Assembly: GCA_017860085.1 (NCBI GenBank)
Contig: JAFNAJ010000211.1
Location: 1-5,394, forward strand
From: Acidobacteriota bacterium
GTDB lineage: Bacteria; Acidobacteriota; Vicinamibacteria; Vicinamibacterales; JAFNAJ01
DNA: 5,394 nt
Direction of reading: 5' to 3'
Made by a program: the position numbers and the translations under genes
Shown here: in pieces, positions 5,285 to 5,394 of the stretch
Layout of the letters: the number at the start of each line of letters is the position of its first letter
Numbering within the stretch: position 1 is the stretch's first letter
The notes under the pieces: model-generated
Told to the model about the DNA's origin: nothing
The model's input: the letters and a program-made list of their open reading frames with translations, nothing else
Databases searched by the model: none

Positions 5285-5394
5285 ATGCAGCACACCGATT
5301 CCCCTTCAGACAGCCAGCCGCCAGCACGCTCGGGCGAACTCCGACTGACGGACATTCTCGCGCACCGGTCCAGCGTGCTCTGGCACGAGGCCGT
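5285..5394 (+). CDS. N-terminal start of an unidentified protein, cut by the window end
   Basis: From the ATG at 5285 the frame stays open for 36 codons to the window edge. It encodes a polar, disordered-looking first ~18 residues (Ser/Pro/Gln-rich) followed by LRLTDILAHRSSVLWHEA. A flexible leader followed by an L-x-x-I-L...WHEAV helix resembles the starts of some acidobacterial proteins, including kinase-like and regulatory ones, but the fragment is too short to name a family. The Shine-Dalgarno match is poor (GGAGG at 5262-5266 is 18 bases away), so the start could be elsewhere. It would be divergent from the minus-strand operon, sharing the 229-bp region 5056-5284, which otherwise contains only the candidate promoter and no convincing gene. 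Confidence 0.45.
   Translation, partial: MQHTDSPSDSQPPARSGELRLTDILAHRSSVLWHEA

Noticed and set aside
5083..5348. Two short plus-strand frames (62 and 61 codons) in the divergent intergenic region
   Set aside because: Composition is not coding-like, there is no ribosome binding site, the frames overlap each other, and neither continues the frame that stays open to the window edge from 5285.

Overview
This is a GC-rich, densely coding bacterial window. The codon use (strong G/C at third positions), a DinB-like protein carrying a signal peptide, and a Vms1-like release factor next to a Lon-like protease suggest a soil-type Acidobacteriota (Vicinamibacteria-like) or similar lineage. That placement is an inference from protein style only; the window contains no rRNA or other taxonomic marker.

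Layout. Bases 1-633 (+) hold the 3' part of a BadF/HgdC-type activator ATPase of 2-hydroxyacyl-CoA dehydratases. Its last ~21 codons and its stop lie inside a 103-bp palindromic element (566-668) with perfect 21-bp inverted arms, which resembles a REP/REPIN-type or MITE-like miniature repeat. Four genes on the minus strand follow, converging on the activase and probably forming one operon read from right to left: a Vms1-like/baeRF peptidyl-tRNA release factor (5055-3919), a 58-residue basic protein of unknown function (3871-3695), a Lon-like protease of the AAA_32/Lon_C type (3688-1232), and a secreted DinB-fold protein (1235-675). The gaps are 47 bp, 6 bp and a 4-bp ATGA overlap. A plausible sigma70-like promoter lies at 5110-5138. 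At the right edge a divergent plus-strand gene probably starts at 5285 and runs out of the window.

How the genes may work together. The first and third operon genes are, by family, a stalled-ribosome or peptidyl-tRNA hydrolase-type factor and a compartmental serine protease. Release of nascent chains and their degradation are the two arms of ribosome-associated quality control. Their apparent co-transcription with an uncharacterised small basic protein is the most interesting feature of the window. The exported DinB-like protein is translationally coupled to the protease but works in a different compartment, so its link may only be co-expression. No RNA genes, CRISPR array or intact transposase were seen.
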